Both the position numbers and the translations under genes were made by a program. From the NCBI RefSeq assembly GCF_047149785.1, contig NZ_BAAGBE010000001.1, positions 868,001 to 932,000 on the forward strand: a DNA stretch of 64,000 nucleotides, written 5' to 3'. The notes beneath the pieces were generated by a model that worked only from the letters and a program-made list of their open reading frames with translations, was not told the origin of the DNA and did not search any database. Source of the DNA: Nitrobacter sp047149785. GTDB taxonomy: Bacteria; Pseudomonadota; Alphaproteobacteria; Rhizobiales; Xanthobacteraceae. This document shows, one piece after another, positions 9,302-18,368 of this stretch (positions are counted from its first letter, which is position 1; each line of letters starts with the position of its first letter).

Positions 9302-9685
9302 TCAATGATACCCCACGGACATCACATAGTCGCGCAGCAGAACTTCTTCGTATTCGACCTCTTCGAGGAGAACCTCAAGCGCATCGCGTGCATTGAGAAC
9401 TCCGATCGGTTGTGAGGTTTCGTTCACGGCCGGGATATTCTTCAGGCCGCGCTGCTTCATGACCGACCAGGCATCGTGCAACAGGTCGCCGGGGCGGCTG
9501 AGAATGACGGCCCGCGTCATGACGTTCGCTGCCGCCATCGTGCATCCGGGGCCTCCGCACCGTCCGATCTGACGGACCACGTCCGTCTTGGTGATGACGC
9601 CGGTCAGCTTGCCGTGGGGATCGCACATGACGACGATATCGGTTTGGTTCTCACCGAGGATCTTTGCCGCGCGATGAGCGACGAA
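9302..9685 (-). pseudogene. CBS-domain protein, probably 5'-truncated
   Basis: The recognisable product begins around AAKILGENQTDIVVMCD and holds a CBS pair: GKLTGVITKTDVVRQIG, then VMTRAVILSRPGDLLHDAW and LKNIPAVNETSQPIGVLNARDA, ending LLRDYVMSVGYH. CBS pairs bind adenosyl ligands and regulate partners. The frame stays open to 9898, but upstream of about 9690 it lies opposite the DUF1971 gene and loses CBS character. The normal start of the first CBS motif is therefore missing, and a recombination joint near 9680 is the simplest reading. A short functional form starting inside is possible. Confidence 0.5.
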
Positions 9686-9970
9686 CTGCCGGCGGGCCTG
9701 AAAGCCTACAAGCGTACACCCGTGTTCGATCAGGACACTCTGCCGAAAGGGCTGCGTCGCGAGCACCGTACAAAGGCTGGCGTCTGGGCGCTGATCCATG
9801 TGCTCGAAGGCCGCCTGCGTTACCGGACTCTCGATCCGCCGAGCGAAACCGTCCTCACGCCAGAGAAACCCGGCATCATACAGCCCGAACAGCCTCACGA
9901 GGTCGAACCGCTTGGGTCGATGCGGATGTTCGTTGAGTTCTACGCCGTTGAAGACCCGCCGGCCGCATAA
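9674..9970 (+). CDS. DUF1971 (TehB-like N-terminal fold) protein
   Basis: 98 residues beginning MSDELPAGLKAYKRTPVFDQ and continuing with LRREHRTKAGVWALIHVLEG and IIQPEQPHEVEPLG, the conserved core of DUF1971, a small cupin-like barrel that is also fused to tellurite-resistance methyltransferases in some species. The two His residues and HEVEP loop suggest a metal or small-ligand site. Its first bases overlap the opposing CBS remnant. Function unknown; involvement in tellurite or metal response is only family association. Confidence 0.72.
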   Translation: MSDELPAGLKAYKRTPVFDQDTLPKGLRREHRTKAGVWALIHVLEGRLRYRTLDPPSETVLTPEKPGIIQPEQPHEVEPLGSMRMFVEFYAVEDPPAA

Positions 9971-10027
9971 CCGGATGGAGAAGTCCGCGTTGGGGCATGT
10001 ACGCCGCGTAACCTTCAGCAGTGAGGG

Positions 10028-11941
10028 CTATCGATAGCCAGCGGCCTGCAACTCGAAGAGCTCGGCATAGCGACCCGCCTGCGAGACAAGTTCCTCATGC
10101 GTCCCAGAGGCTTCGACCGTGCCGTCGGCAAGCACAAGGATGCGGTCCGCCATGCGCACGCTGGAAAAGCGGTGCGAGATCAGGATCGCGGTCTTGCCTT
10201 GGCTCAGCTCCTTGAAGCGCCGGAATACTTCGTATTCGGAGCGGGCGTCGAGCGCGGCTGTGGGCTCGTCGAGGATTAGCACCTCCGCCTTGCGCATATA
10301 GGCGCGTGCGATCGCGATCTTCTGCCATTCGCCGCCCGAAAGCTCGACGCCGTTGCGGAATCGCTTGCCGATCATCTGGTCGTAGTTCGCGGGGAGCTTC
10401 GCCATGACCTCGTCGGCCTGGCTGCGCTCCGCCGCCCGCGCGACGCGTGCGCGGTCGTCCCGCGCGTCTATCCGTCCCACCGCGATATTGTCGGCGGCGC
10501 TGAGATTATAGCGGACGAAATCCTGGAAGATCACACCCATGTTCCCGCGCAGTGCGTCGAGGTCGTATTCGCGCAGGTCGCGGCCGTCGAGCAGGATGCG
10601 GCCTTCGTCCGGATCGTAGAGGCGGGTGAGGAGCTTCACGAGCGTGGTCTTGCCCGCACCGTTCTCGCCGACGAGCGCGAGGACTTCGCCGGCATGGAGC
10701 GTGAAACTGAGATGCCGCACGGCCCAGCGCTCCGCACCCGGATAGCGGAAGCCCACGTCTTCGAATACGAAGCCCTCGCGGATCGGCAGCGGAAACGGCT
10801 GCGGATTGTCCGGCGACAGGATTTCCGGCTTGACCTCGAAGAAGCTGAACAGGTCGTCGAGATAGAGCGCCTGGCCCGCGGTGCTCGAGAAACTCGCGAG
10901 CAGCCCCTCGATCAGGTTGCGCAGGCGCCGGAACGAGCCGGCGAGGAAGGTGAGGTCGCCGATCGAGAACGCGCCCGCGAGCGTGCGCCAGGCGATATAG
11001 GCATAGGCGACGTAATAGCCGATCGTGCCGACCGCGGTGAACAGCCCGCCCCAGCCGGCGCGCCGCAGCGCGAGCCTGCGATTGGCCGCGTAGAAGGCCG
11101 TGGCAAGCCGCACATAGCGGTCGATCAGGAAGCCGTTGAGGCCGAAGATCTTGACCTCCTTGGCGGTCTCGACGCTCGCCGCGGTTTGCCGCACATAGTC
11201 GAGTTCGCGCCGTTCCGGCGTGCGGGCATAGTCGAGCGAATAGCTCTGTGCGTTGAAATGCGCCTCGCCGAGGAAGGCCGGCACCAGCGCCACAACCAGG
11301 AGCAAGATCAGCCAAGGCGCGTAGATGATCAGGCCAGCGGCGAAGCTCACCACGGTCACGATGTCCTGCACCTGCGCGAGCAATTGTCCGAGCAACGTCA
11401 TCCGGCCGCTGGTCTGGCGGCGCGCGCGCTCGAGCTGATCCTGGAATTCTGCGTCCTCGAAATCCTCCAGGTCGAGCGTCGCGGCGTGCTCCATCAGGCG
11501 TACGCTCAGGGCATTGGACAGGCGTTCCGAGAGCAGGCTGTCGATGAACGAGACGATGCGCCCGAGAATGTCGGCGAGGATGGCGAGCGCGAACTCTGCA
11601 ATAAGGAGAATGCCGAGCCAGTTCGCGAGGCCGCTGTCGAGCCATTCCTGTAGCGTCCCCGGCTTGTCCGGTACCTGCACCAGAGCCACGACTTCGTCGA
11701 TGATCAGCTTGCCTATAAAGAGTGTGACGATCGGCAGCAGCGCCCGCTTCAGCCGCAACACCAGCGTCGCCGCGGTCAGGCCCGGGCTTGTGCGCCACAC
11801 CATCGCAAGGAAAGGCCGAAGATTCCTGAGTGCGCCGAACCGCTCCCGGAAGGACCGGGCATTCGGCAAAGTCGGCCCTCCCGGCATGGGGGCTGCCGCT
11901 CCCGGCGCAATCCGGCCGCCGTTGCTGTAGCTCCTCGGCAT
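10028..11941 (-). CDS. ABC exporter, fused permease-ATPase
   Basis: 637-residue half-transporter of the MsbA/exporter class. Six transmembrane helices lie in roughly residues 30-310, followed by the nucleotide-binding domain. It shows Walker A GENGAGKTT, Q-loop VIFQDF, signature LSGGEWQKIAIARA, Walker B VLILDEPTAALD and the switch histidine in ILISHRFSSV. It should work as a homodimer in the inner membrane; substrate unknown. Start chosen at ATG 11941 (MPRSYSNGG); the frame extends to 12109 but that portion does not look like protein. It is a single-gene unit flanked by a DUF1971 gene and a Crp/Fnr regulator. Confidence 0.9.
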   Translation of the reverse strand: MPRSYSNGGRIAPGAAAPMPGGPTLPNARSFRERFGALRNLRPFLAMVWRTSPGLTAATLVLRLKRALLPIVTLFIGKLIIDEVVALVQVPDKPGTLQEWLDSGLANWLGILLIAEFALAILADILGRIVSFIDSLLSERLSNALSVRLMEHAATLDLEDFEDAEFQDQLERARRQTSGRMTLLGQLLAQVQDIVTVVSFAAGLIIYAPWLILLLVVALVPAFLGEAHFNAQSYSLDYARTPERRELDYVRQTAASVETAKEVKIFGLNGFLIDRYVRLATAFYAANRRLALRRAGWGGLFTAVGTIGYYVAYAYIAWRTLAGAFSIGDLTFLAGSFRRLRNLIEGLLASFSSTAGQALYLDDLFSFFEVKPEILSPDNPQPFPLPIREGFVFEDVGFRYPGAERWAVRHLSFTLHAGEVLALVGENGAGKTTLVKLLTRLYDPDEGRILLDGRDLREYDLDALRGNMGVIFQDFVRYNLSAADNIAVGRIDARDDRARVARAAERSQADEVMAKLPANYDQMIGKRFRNGVELSGGEWQKIAIARAYMRKAEVLILDEPTAALDARSEYEVFRRFKELSQGKTAILISHRFSSVRMADRILVLADGTVEASGTHEELVSQAGRYAELFELQAAGYR

Positions 11942-12232
11942 CAAACCGATCCTTATACTTCGCGAAGGTCTAGTAGCGCTCCCTACTACCAGCCAAAAAA
12001 GCGTTTCACTGGGAACTGAGTGTGACGCTGGCGGTCGACATCGGCGTGCTGACCAGCGCGTTCTCGCAATAACGCATAGTCCGAGTTCCAATCTAAGAGC
12101 GTCAATCACGCGGAAGGTGGTCTGTCTTATACAGACTCATGCTGTTGATGGGCGCACGATCCCCTGGATTTAACACCCAATAGCCGGCCGGGCACTCGAC
12201 CCATAACTTGCCAGAATTGTGACGATGCCGCG

Positions 12233-12991
12233 ATGTCCAAAGGTCACACAGATGATGCGCAGGGCAATTGGTTGCTCGGCGCAATGGAAAGCACCAGCCG
12301 CAAGCGGATCGATCCCCACCTTGAGCCTATCAAGTTCAAGCTTGGTGTCGTCGTCTGCGAGGCTGGTGGGCTCCTCAAACATGCCTACTTCCCACAGGGC
12401 GCCGTCCTCTCTCTGTTGACCGTTCTGGAGAACGGCTCGGCAATAGAGACGGCAAACATAGGGCGCGAAGGCGCATTCGGCCTCTTCGCGGCCATGTATA
12501 GTCGCGTTTCTTTCAATCGGTGTCTTGTTCAACTGGAAGGGGGCACGCTTCGTTGCCCGATCGAAGTACTGCAGTCGGAATTCAAGCGCAGCGAACACAT
12601 GCGCGATCTCTTCGTCAGCTACTCGGAGACGCTGCTGTCACAAGTTCAGCAGACTGTCGCGTGCAACGCATTGCATACGACGGAAGAGCGAATGTGCCGA
12701 TGGCTCCTGATGATGCATGATCGGGCGGAAGGCGAAGCCCTGCCATATACGCACGAATTCCTGTCTCACATGCTGGGCGCCAATCGCAAATCGGTGACGC
12801 TTGCAGCGCAGTCGCTGCAGACGGCCGGACTCATTAGTTATCGCCGCGGGAGGATTAGCGTTCATGATCGTCCGGGCCTCGAAAAGGCGTCGTGCGAGTG
12901 CTACGCCATCGTCAAGGAGCGGTTCGACGCCTTCCTGACGCCACCCTCAACGGCGGTTCAAGGCAATACAAAGGGGCGACGTAAGACGTAA
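12233..12991 (+). CDS. Crp/Fnr-family transcriptional regulator
   Basis: 252 residues. The N-terminal cyclic-nucleotide-binding-like barrel includes HAYFPQGAVLSLLTVLENGS and IGREGAFGLFAAM. A long dimerisation helix follows, then a winged helix-turn-helix with recognition segment MLGANRKSVTLAAQSLQTAGLI and wing SYRRGRISVHD. There is no N-terminal cysteine set, so it is not an Fe-S FNR. The PGEL-type loop is altered, so the effector is unknown. An internal ATG 17 codons in is an alternative start. It stands upstream of, and may control, nearby stress genes. Confidence 0.85.
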   Translation: MSKGHTDDAQGNWLLGAMESTSRKRIDPHLEPIKFKLGVVVCEAGGLLKHAYFPQGAVLSLLTVLENGSAIETANIGREGAFGLFAAMYSRVSFNRCLVQLEGGTLRCPIEVLQSEFKRSEHMRDLFVSYSETLLSQVQQTVACNALHTTEERMCRWLLMMHDRAEGEALPYTHEFLSHMLGANRKSVTLAAQSLQTAGLISYRRGRISVHDRPGLEKASCECYAIVKERFDAFLTPPSTAVQGNTKGRRKT

Positions 12992-13146
12992 AACCGTGGG
13001 TGCTCGCCATACGTCAGCCGCGCATGTCGAAACCAAGCGTCTACAAGTTCTGTGTTTGGAAAGAAACGGAATCGCGGACCCGCAAAGCTTGAACAGCAGC
13101 GCCTTGTCCCGGAACAGCGCGGCCCGTTGCAAAGTGCACGCCGTGG

Positions 13147-13347
13147 TCAGGTAAGCCCGTCTATCTTAACGCTGATCTCGGTCTCAGGAGTCGGTTCACG
13201 CTCCGTCAGACCGGTCCAAACTTTCGCCATTCGACGGAACCGCAACTGCAAAGCAGGATTATCAACGTCGCTTGCCAATTGCCGACAGTCCGCCGCCAGG
13301 CGGAGACATTCCAAATCATGCTTTCGCTGGTTGTCCGATTCCGACAT
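13147..13347 (-). CDS. Small conserved protein, 66 aa
   Basis: Begins MSESDNQRKHDLECLRLAAD and continues CRQLASDVDNPALQLRFRRMAKVW, a helical, cysteine-containing small protein of a type found repeatedly in Bradyrhizobium-like genomes. No membrane segment. The start at 13347 is chosen because the 21 codons upstream have unlike composition. It lies between two regulators and opposite no gene. Function unknown. Confidence 0.55.
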   Translation of the reverse strand: MSESDNQRKHDLECLRLAADCRQLASDVDNPALQLRFRRMAKVWTGLTEREPTPETEISVKIDGLT

Positions 13348-13529
13348 GGCGGCCGCCTTTGAGACTGAGCCGATCGTTGCACGCGACCGCAGGCCGTGTC
13401 GGTGGTCCACACCACAAAGAAAGGCAAATATTTGGCAGTGAAGCTGACGATGCCAGTTACTCGATGCCTGTGGAGCCGTGCATCGTCGCCGCCCCTATGG
13501 ACGAAAACAGCTTCTGAAAGGAGCCTCGT

Positions 13530-14603
13530 ATGCCGAACATGAAAGCAGTCATTTTCGTGGAGAAAGGCCGCATCGTCCTCGACGAGAAGGCCATTCCCGA
13601 TATCGGCCCGCTCGATGCGCTGATCCGCGTCACCACGACCACGATCTGCGGAACAGACGTCCATATCCTCAAGGGTAAGTATCCGGTCGAGTGCGGCCTG
13701 ACGATCGGTCACGAACCGGTCGGCTTGATCGAAAAGCTCGGCTCCGCCGTCGACGGTTATACCGAAGGCCAGCGCGTGATCGCGGGCGCGATCACGCCGA
13801 GCGGGCACAGCTACGCCTGTCTGTGCGGTTGCGGTTCGCAGGGCGGTCCAGGAACAAAGCACGGCTTCAAGGCAATGGGCGGCTGGAAGTTCGGCAACAC
13901 CATCGACGGCTGCCAGGCTGAATATGTGCTGGTCAAGGATGCGATGGCCAATCTCAGTCCGATCCCGGACGGTCTGACGGACGAGCAGGTGCTGATGTGC
14001 CCGGACATCTTGTCCACGGGATTTTCCGGCGCCGAAAGCGGCGGTGTCCGGATCGGTGACACCGTGGTGGTGTTCGCCCTCGGACCAATCGGCCTTTGCG
14101 CGGTCGCAAGCGCCAGGCTCATGGGCGCCACCACCATCATCGGCGTCGACACGGTCCCAGAACGGCTTGCGGTCGCGTGCACGCTCGGCGCCGACCATGT
14201 CGTCGACTTCAGGGCCGGCGATCCGGTTGAGCAGATCATGGCGCTGACAGATGGACGAGGCGTTGATGTCGCGATTGAGGCGCTTGGAACCCAAGGCACC
14301 TTCGAGTCTTCGCCGCGCGTGCTGCGGCCGGGAGGAACGCTGTCCAGCCTCGGGGTCTACTCGAGCGATCTGCGGATTCCGCTCGATGCCTTTGCGGCCG
14401 GGCTCGGCGATCTGAAGATCGTCACCACGCTCTGCCCCGGCGGCAAGGAGCGCATGCGCCGGCTGATGGATGTCGTGAGTGCGGGGCGGGCCGATCTCAA
14501 GCCGCTTGTGACGCATCGCTTCAAGCTCGATGAGATCGAGACCGCCTACGATCTCTTCGCCAACCAGCGTGATGGCGTCCTGAAGGTCGCTATCACGCCA
14601 TAG
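13530..14603 (+). CDS. Zinc-dependent alcohol dehydrogenase
   Basis: 357-residue medium-chain dehydrogenase/reductase. Catalytic zinc ligands are Cys in ICGTDVHILKG (about residue 38) and His in IGHEPVG. The NAD(P) Rossmann domain starts at VVVFALGPIGLCAVASARLMG, and GVDTVPERLAVACTLGAD places an Asp at the end of beta-2, favouring NAD(H). The usual four-cysteine structural-zinc lobe is replaced by a region with only a C-L-C-G-C cluster and a Gly-rich insert. That resembles the secondary-alcohol / sorbitol-type branch. A GAAAGGAG ribosome site precedes the ATG. Substrate unknown. Confidence 0.85.
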   Translation: MPNMKAVIFVEKGRIVLDEKAIPDIGPLDALIRVTTTTICGTDVHILKGKYPVECGLTIGHEPVGLIEKLGSAVDGYTEGQRVIAGAITPSGHSYACLCGCGSQGGPGTKHGFKAMGGWKFGNTIDGCQAEYVLVKDAMANLSPIPDGLTDEQVLMCPDILSTGFSGAESGGVRIGDTVVVFALGPIGLCAVASARLMGATTIIGVDTVPERLAVACTLGADHVVDFRAGDPVEQIMALTDGRGVDVAIEALGTQGTFESSPRVLRPGGTLSSLGVYSSDLRIPLDAFAAGLGDLKIVTTLCPGGKERMRRLMDVVSAGRADLKPLVTHRFKLDEIETAYDLFANQRDGVLKVAITP

Positions 14604-14631
14604 CAGAGCATCACTATGCGCCGCGGGCTGG

Positions 14632-15318
14632 TCAAGTTTCCTCACCGTCGCGTCTGATCTGCGGATGATCGTGCAGAACGACGCTCAACAATGAACTGTG
14701 AACCCTCAAAGTGCCGTTGTATTCGATGAAGCCCAGTTTCCGGAATTTGTTCATGAAATGGCTCACGCGCGATCGCGTGGTCCCGATCATGTCGGCCAAC
14801 GTCTCCTGGCTGACTTTGGCGATGATCGGCTCAGGTTTACCCTCCTTGCCGAAATTGGCCAACAGAAGGAGGGCGCGCGCCAGACGCTTCTCACTCGAAT
14901 TGAACAGTTGATCGACCAGGTCCTCCTCAATGCGGATCGTTCGAGCTAGCAGATGCGCGACGAACATCTCGGAAAACGTCGGTTCGTCATGGAGGATGCG
15001 GACCATCGTGCTCTTATCCACCTGCATGATCTCGCAGTCGGTCATTGCCGTCGCGGTCGCCATGCGGCGACGCTGGCCCGCGAGACAACCTTCGCCGCAA
15101 AACTCATCGGGTCCCAGGATGGCGACTACCGCTTCCTTACCTTGTGCGGAGTTCACGGTCATCTTCACCTTTCCGTGTTGGATATAAAGGACCGAATCGG
15201 CCGGATCGCCCTGCGCGAAGAGGACTTGATTCATTTGGTGCTTGGAGATGGCCCGTCCTTCGGCCGCCTTGGCGAGAAAGGCCTTGGGATCGAATCCCGG
15301 TTTCGCTTTCCGTTTCAT
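14632..15318 (-). CDS. Crp/Fnr-family transcriptional regulator
   Basis: 228 residues. The cNMP-binding-like barrel includes VLFAQGDPADSVLYIQHGKV and LGPDEFCGEGCLAGQ, and the winged helix-turn-helix contains SQETLADMIGTTRSRVSHFM. The C-terminus is charged (HDHPQIRRDGEET). ATG 15318 (MKRKAKPGFD) is preferred to 15387. This subtype is common in soil alphaproteobacteria and is different in sequence from the regulator at 12.2 kb. It is divergent from the histidine kinase gene at 15603; their 284-bp shared upstream region could be its target. Confidence 0.87.
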   Translation of the reverse strand: MKRKAKPGFDPKAFLAKAAEGRAISKHQMNQVLFAQGDPADSVLYIQHGKVKMTVNSAQGKEAVVAILGPDEFCGEGCLAGQRRRMATATAMTDCEIMQVDKSTMVRILHDEPTFSEMFVAHLLARTIRIEEDLVDQLFNSSEKRLARALLLLANFGKEGKPEPIIAKVSQETLADMIGTTRSRVSHFMNKFRKLGFIEYNGTLRVHSSLLSVVLHDHPQIRRDGEET

Positions 15319-15602
15319 GATGGGATCCTCGTTTTTTGGTCCTTCCGTGCACCGGAGACGCGTGGCGGATCCAAATGTTGACCGCATCTTAGAGAATTCT
15401 GAAGCATAGGGCGGGAAGTTTTCATCACGACACTCTCCGCCTGGGGCTCGTGAGCAATCTTATACAGTCCTCCGCCGGCATCGACGCTATGCTTCAAACG
15501 CTGGACGTTCTGTGGGTTCGCCGGCCCTTGCGTTGATCCAGTGACTCCCGGCGCGGTCGCGCCGCCAGGAGATTCGAAGCGCGTACCAGTACTGCGACAA
15601 TT

Positions 15603-16673
15603 ATGCACTCCACGGCTTTCAAAGAGCAGTTCACCGACGTCGTGGATGCCTGCGCGCTCGCTCAGGGCATCGTGGACACAGTCCGCGAACCGGTTCTCGT
15701 GCTGGACAAGGAACTGCGCGTGGTGGCCGCAAGCCGCTCTTTCTATTCAGTCTTCAAAGTCAGCCCCGAAAATACCCAAGGCCGGCATTTGTATGCATTG
15801 GGTGACGGGCAATGGGACATTCCGAAACTTCGAGAATTGCTCGAAAAAATCATACCTCAGCACGGGGTGATGGAGAGCTACGAGGTCGAACATGAATTCC
15901 CCGATCTCGGACACCGAAGAATCTGTCTGAACGCACGTCAGGTCTTTTACGAGCATGGCGCCGGCGCGACCATTCTGCTCGGCATGGAAGACGTCACTGC
16001 GCAACACGCTCTGGAGCGCGAAAAGGACGAGTTGCTGAAGCAAAAGGATGTGCTCCTCGATGAGCTTCAGCACCGGATCTCCAACAGCCTACAAATCATC
16101 GCCAGCATCATCTTGATGAAGGCGAAGACTGTGGAATCGGAGGAGACGCGCGTCCACCTACAAGACGCCCACAAGCGCGTCATGTCGGTTGCGGCCGTGC
16201 AACAACAACTCCACGGATCCGGAGCTAGCGGACCGATCGAAATGGTGCCTTATCTCTCAAGGCTGTGCGAGACACTCGCGACGTCGATGATCGGTGACAC
16301 ACGACCAATCTCGCTGAAAGTAGTTGGCGCGGGAGGCCGTGCCACTCCCCGGCAGGCTGAAAGCCTCGGCTTGATCGTCACCGAGCTTGTTATGAATGCC
16401 TTAAAGCACGCATTCCCCGACGATAAAGTCGATGGCCGAATCTCCGTCGCATACGAAGTCCATGGCACGAATTGGAAGCTGTCGGTCGCAGACAATGGCA
16501 TCGGCAAGCCGGACGACGTCTTTGCCCAGCCGAAAACAGGGCTCGGCACGGGCATCGTCAAGGCGCTCACCCAGCAACTTGGCGCCACTGTCGAGACTTC
16601 GGCCAGCCTCGCGGGGACAACCGTGGCCATCACCCATGCGACGTTCACCACGGACGCTGTCCATACCGCGTAA
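15603..16673 (+). CDS. PAS-containing HisKA_2-type histidine kinase
   Basis: 356 residues, soluble. The PAS domain (about 25-140) includes REPVLVLDKELRVVAASRSF and is followed by a short coiled coil. The phospho-acceptor box is ELQHRISNSLQIIASIILMK (about residue 155), the HisKA_2 / LovK-like form typical of general-stress and light/redox sensing kinases. The ATPase domain has an N-box ELVMNALKHAFP and G-boxes DNGIGKPDD and GLGTGIVKAL. No response regulator is adjacent, so it is an orphan here. The end of the gene is about 80 bp from the IS5-type insertion. Confidence 0.85.
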   Translation: MHSTAFKEQFTDVVDACALAQGIVDTVREPVLVLDKELRVVAASRSFYSVFKVSPENTQGRHLYALGDGQWDIPKLRELLEKIIPQHGVMESYEVEHEFPDLGHRRICLNARQVFYEHGAGATILLGMEDVTAQHALEREKDELLKQKDVLLDELQHRISNSLQIIASIILMKAKTVESEETRVHLQDAHKRVMSVAAVQQQLHGSGASGPIEMVPYLSRLCETLATSMIGDTRPISLKVVGAGGRATPRQAESLGLIVTELVMNALKHAFPDDKVDGRISVAYEVHGTNWKLSVADNGIGKPDDVFAQPKTGLGTGIVKALTQQLGATVETSASLAGTTVAITHATFTTDAVHTA

Positions 16674-16751
16674 AGCGTCAACGCAGGGCATCAAATGTGA
16701 TGTGATTTGATCGGCCCTTGTATTTTCTCTAAGCCACCATACCTAAACTAG

Positions 16752-18022
16752 CAGTTTGCTGAAAAAGCCAAAATTGACCGCTTCGATGATCCTCGGAACG
16801 CCTCATCGCGATGATGTGTATTCGGCGGCGCGTTGCACTCGTTGTCGTCCTGGCGACGACGCGGTTATGCCGTGACCAGTTTGGGAACGCGGATCAGGTT
16901 ATAGGCGATCAAGTTGAGCATGAAGTCGGCGGCAACGCGGCAAATGCCACGATGTTTGGTCCTGCGCATCGTGCCGTGCTGCTTGCCCCAGCCGAAGATG
17001 CATTCGATCATCGCCCGGCGCGTCTGCGACATGCCATAGCCCTGATGGCGCGTGGTCCGTGCGTCGATAGCGCTCCGGCGGCGCCTGCCGGTCTTGCCCA
17101 TGCCATTGTTCTGCGTCACATGCGGTGTGACGTCGATGGCGCGAAGATTGGCCACATGATCGGCCGTGTCATAAGCCTTGTCCGCACCGGCGGTAATGCG
17201 GCGACCCGCTTTCCTGCCTTCGGCCTCGAGCATTATCTCCGCGGCGCGGCGCTCGGCGGTGCCGCTCGCGTGCGTGACGATGCCGGCCACGGCCAGCCCA
17301 TGCCGGTTCTCCATGGTGACGTGGCCCATGTAGCAGAGCCTGGCCTCGCGTCCGGCCGCCTTGCGGTAGAGCCGGCTGTCGGGATCGCTCGTGCTGACAT
17401 GGGTGTCGTTCTTGCGCGTCTGACCGTGGAAGTTCGTGCCGTCGTCGCCATCGCTGCCATCCTTGGGACGAAAGCTCTTCTGTGACGCCCAGGCCTCGAT
17501 CAACGTGCCGTCCACCGAGAAGTGCTCGTCCGAGAGCAGCGGCTCGACCTGAGGGTGTTTCAAAAGCCTGGTCATGAACTTCGTGAACACATCGCCGTTC
17601 TGCAGCCGCTCGCGGTTCTTCGTGAAGCTGGTCGGGTTCCAGACCGGATCGTCCGGCGACAGCCCCACAAACCAGCGATACAATAAATTGTAGTCCAACT
17701 GCTCCATCAATTGGCGCTCCGAGCGAATGCCGTAGAGCACCTGCAGAAGTAGCGCGCTGAGCAATTGCTCGGGCGCGATCGAGGGGCGCCCTTCACTTGA
17801 ATAGAGCCTGGCAAAGCTACGGTTCAACTCGCCCAGCACATCACGGACCAGCGCCCGGATCTTCCTCAGCGGATGGTTCGGCGGCACCCGCGCCTCCGGC
17901 GAGATGTACGAAAACAACCCGCCCTGATCCACAAAGGCTCCGCGCATCCCAACCTCCACCGATTCACGATGAAAATCGAATCAGCAAATTCTCGCACGCG
18001 CGAGCGGTTTTTCAGCAGACTG
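16752..18022 (-). mobile_element. IS5-family insertion sequence, apparently complete
   Basis: About 1.27 kb. Left end CAGTTTGCTGAAAAAGCC (from 16752) and right end, read inward, CAGTCTGCTGAAAAACCG differ at only a few positions, so both terminal inverted repeats are present. The four bases CTAG occur at 16748-16751 and 18023-18026, a plausible target duplication. One transposase gene fills the element. It lies between the histidine kinase and a cold-shock gene. Confidence 0.8.
16865..17947 (-). CDS. IS5-family transposase
   Basis: 360 residues. The N-terminal DUF772-type domain includes RPSIAPEQLLSALLLQVLYG and is followed by a DDE domain. SVDGTLIEAWASQKSF supplies the first Asp, ITAGADKAYDTADHVANLR the second, and ARRAMIECIFGWGKQHG the Glu, with the Y-x2-R/K-like spacing of IS4/IS5 enzymes. 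No internal stop or frameshift, so it is probably active. Start taken at ATG 17947 (MRGAFVDQGG); one at 17959 is also possible. Confidence 0.88.
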   Translation of the reverse strand: MRGAFVDQGGLFSYISPEARVPPNHPLRKIRALVRDVLGELNRSFARLYSSEGRPSIAPEQLLSALLLQVLYGIRSERQLMEQLDYNLLYRWFVGLSPDDPVWNPTSFTKNRERLQNGDVFTKFMTRLLKHPQVEPLLSDEHFSVDGTLIEAWASQKSFRPKDGSDGDDGTNFHGQTRKNDTHVSTSDPDSRLYRKAAGREARLCYMGHVTMENRHGLAVAGIVTHASGTAERRAAEIMLEAEGRKAGRRITAGADKAYDTADHVANLRAIDVTPHVTQNNGMGKTGRRRRSAIDARTTRHQGYGMSQTRRAMIECIFGWGKQHGTMRRTKHRGICRVAADFMLNLIAYNLIRVPKLVTA

Positions 18023-18087
18023 CTAGGTTCGAACTATCGCTCTGGCTTGTTGACCGCGCCGAAACCGGCTCTATTCCCAAGACATCG

Positions 18088-18101
18088 TTGAACTCGATCA
18101 A
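18088..18101. promoter_or_regulatory. Candidate FNR/FixK-type box
   Basis: TTGAACTCGATCAA fits TTGA-N6-TCAA with near-perfect dyad symmetry, the form bound by FNR/FixK regulators. It lies 55 bp before the cold-shock start codon. Single sites of this form also arise by chance. Confidence 0.3.
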
Positions 18102-18156
18102 GCCCGCACGGAGGTCGTGCGAGCGAACGCGCTTTCGCGCATCTTGGAGACTATAA

Positions 18157-18368
18157 ATGGCAACTGGAACAGTGAAGTGGTTCAACGCGACAAAGGGCTT
18201 CGGCTTTATTCAGCCCCTGACGGCGGCCGACAGGATATCTTCGTTCATATCAGCGCGGTCGAACGGGCTGGCTTGAGCTCCCTCAACGACGGTCAGAAAG
18301 TTTCGTTCGAGGCCAAGACCGACAGCATGCGCGGCAAGACCAGCGCGGAAAACTTTCGCGTCGATTAA
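18157..18368 (+). pseudogene. Frameshifted CspA-type cold-shock gene
   Basis: The frame starting at ATG 18157 gives MATGTVKWFNATKGFGFIQP, an exact cold-shock domain opening with RNP1 (KGFGFI). After the CAG CCC codons at 18211-18216 the family sequence continues only in a different frame: DGGRQDIFVHISAVERAGL (RNP2 is IFVHIS), ending FRVD at 18368. One missing base near 18217, where a short run of C precedes TGAC, explains it. The product would be truncated at once. Either a real recent inactivation or a sequencing error. The intact protein would be an RNA chaperone of about 70 residues. Confidence 0.8.
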
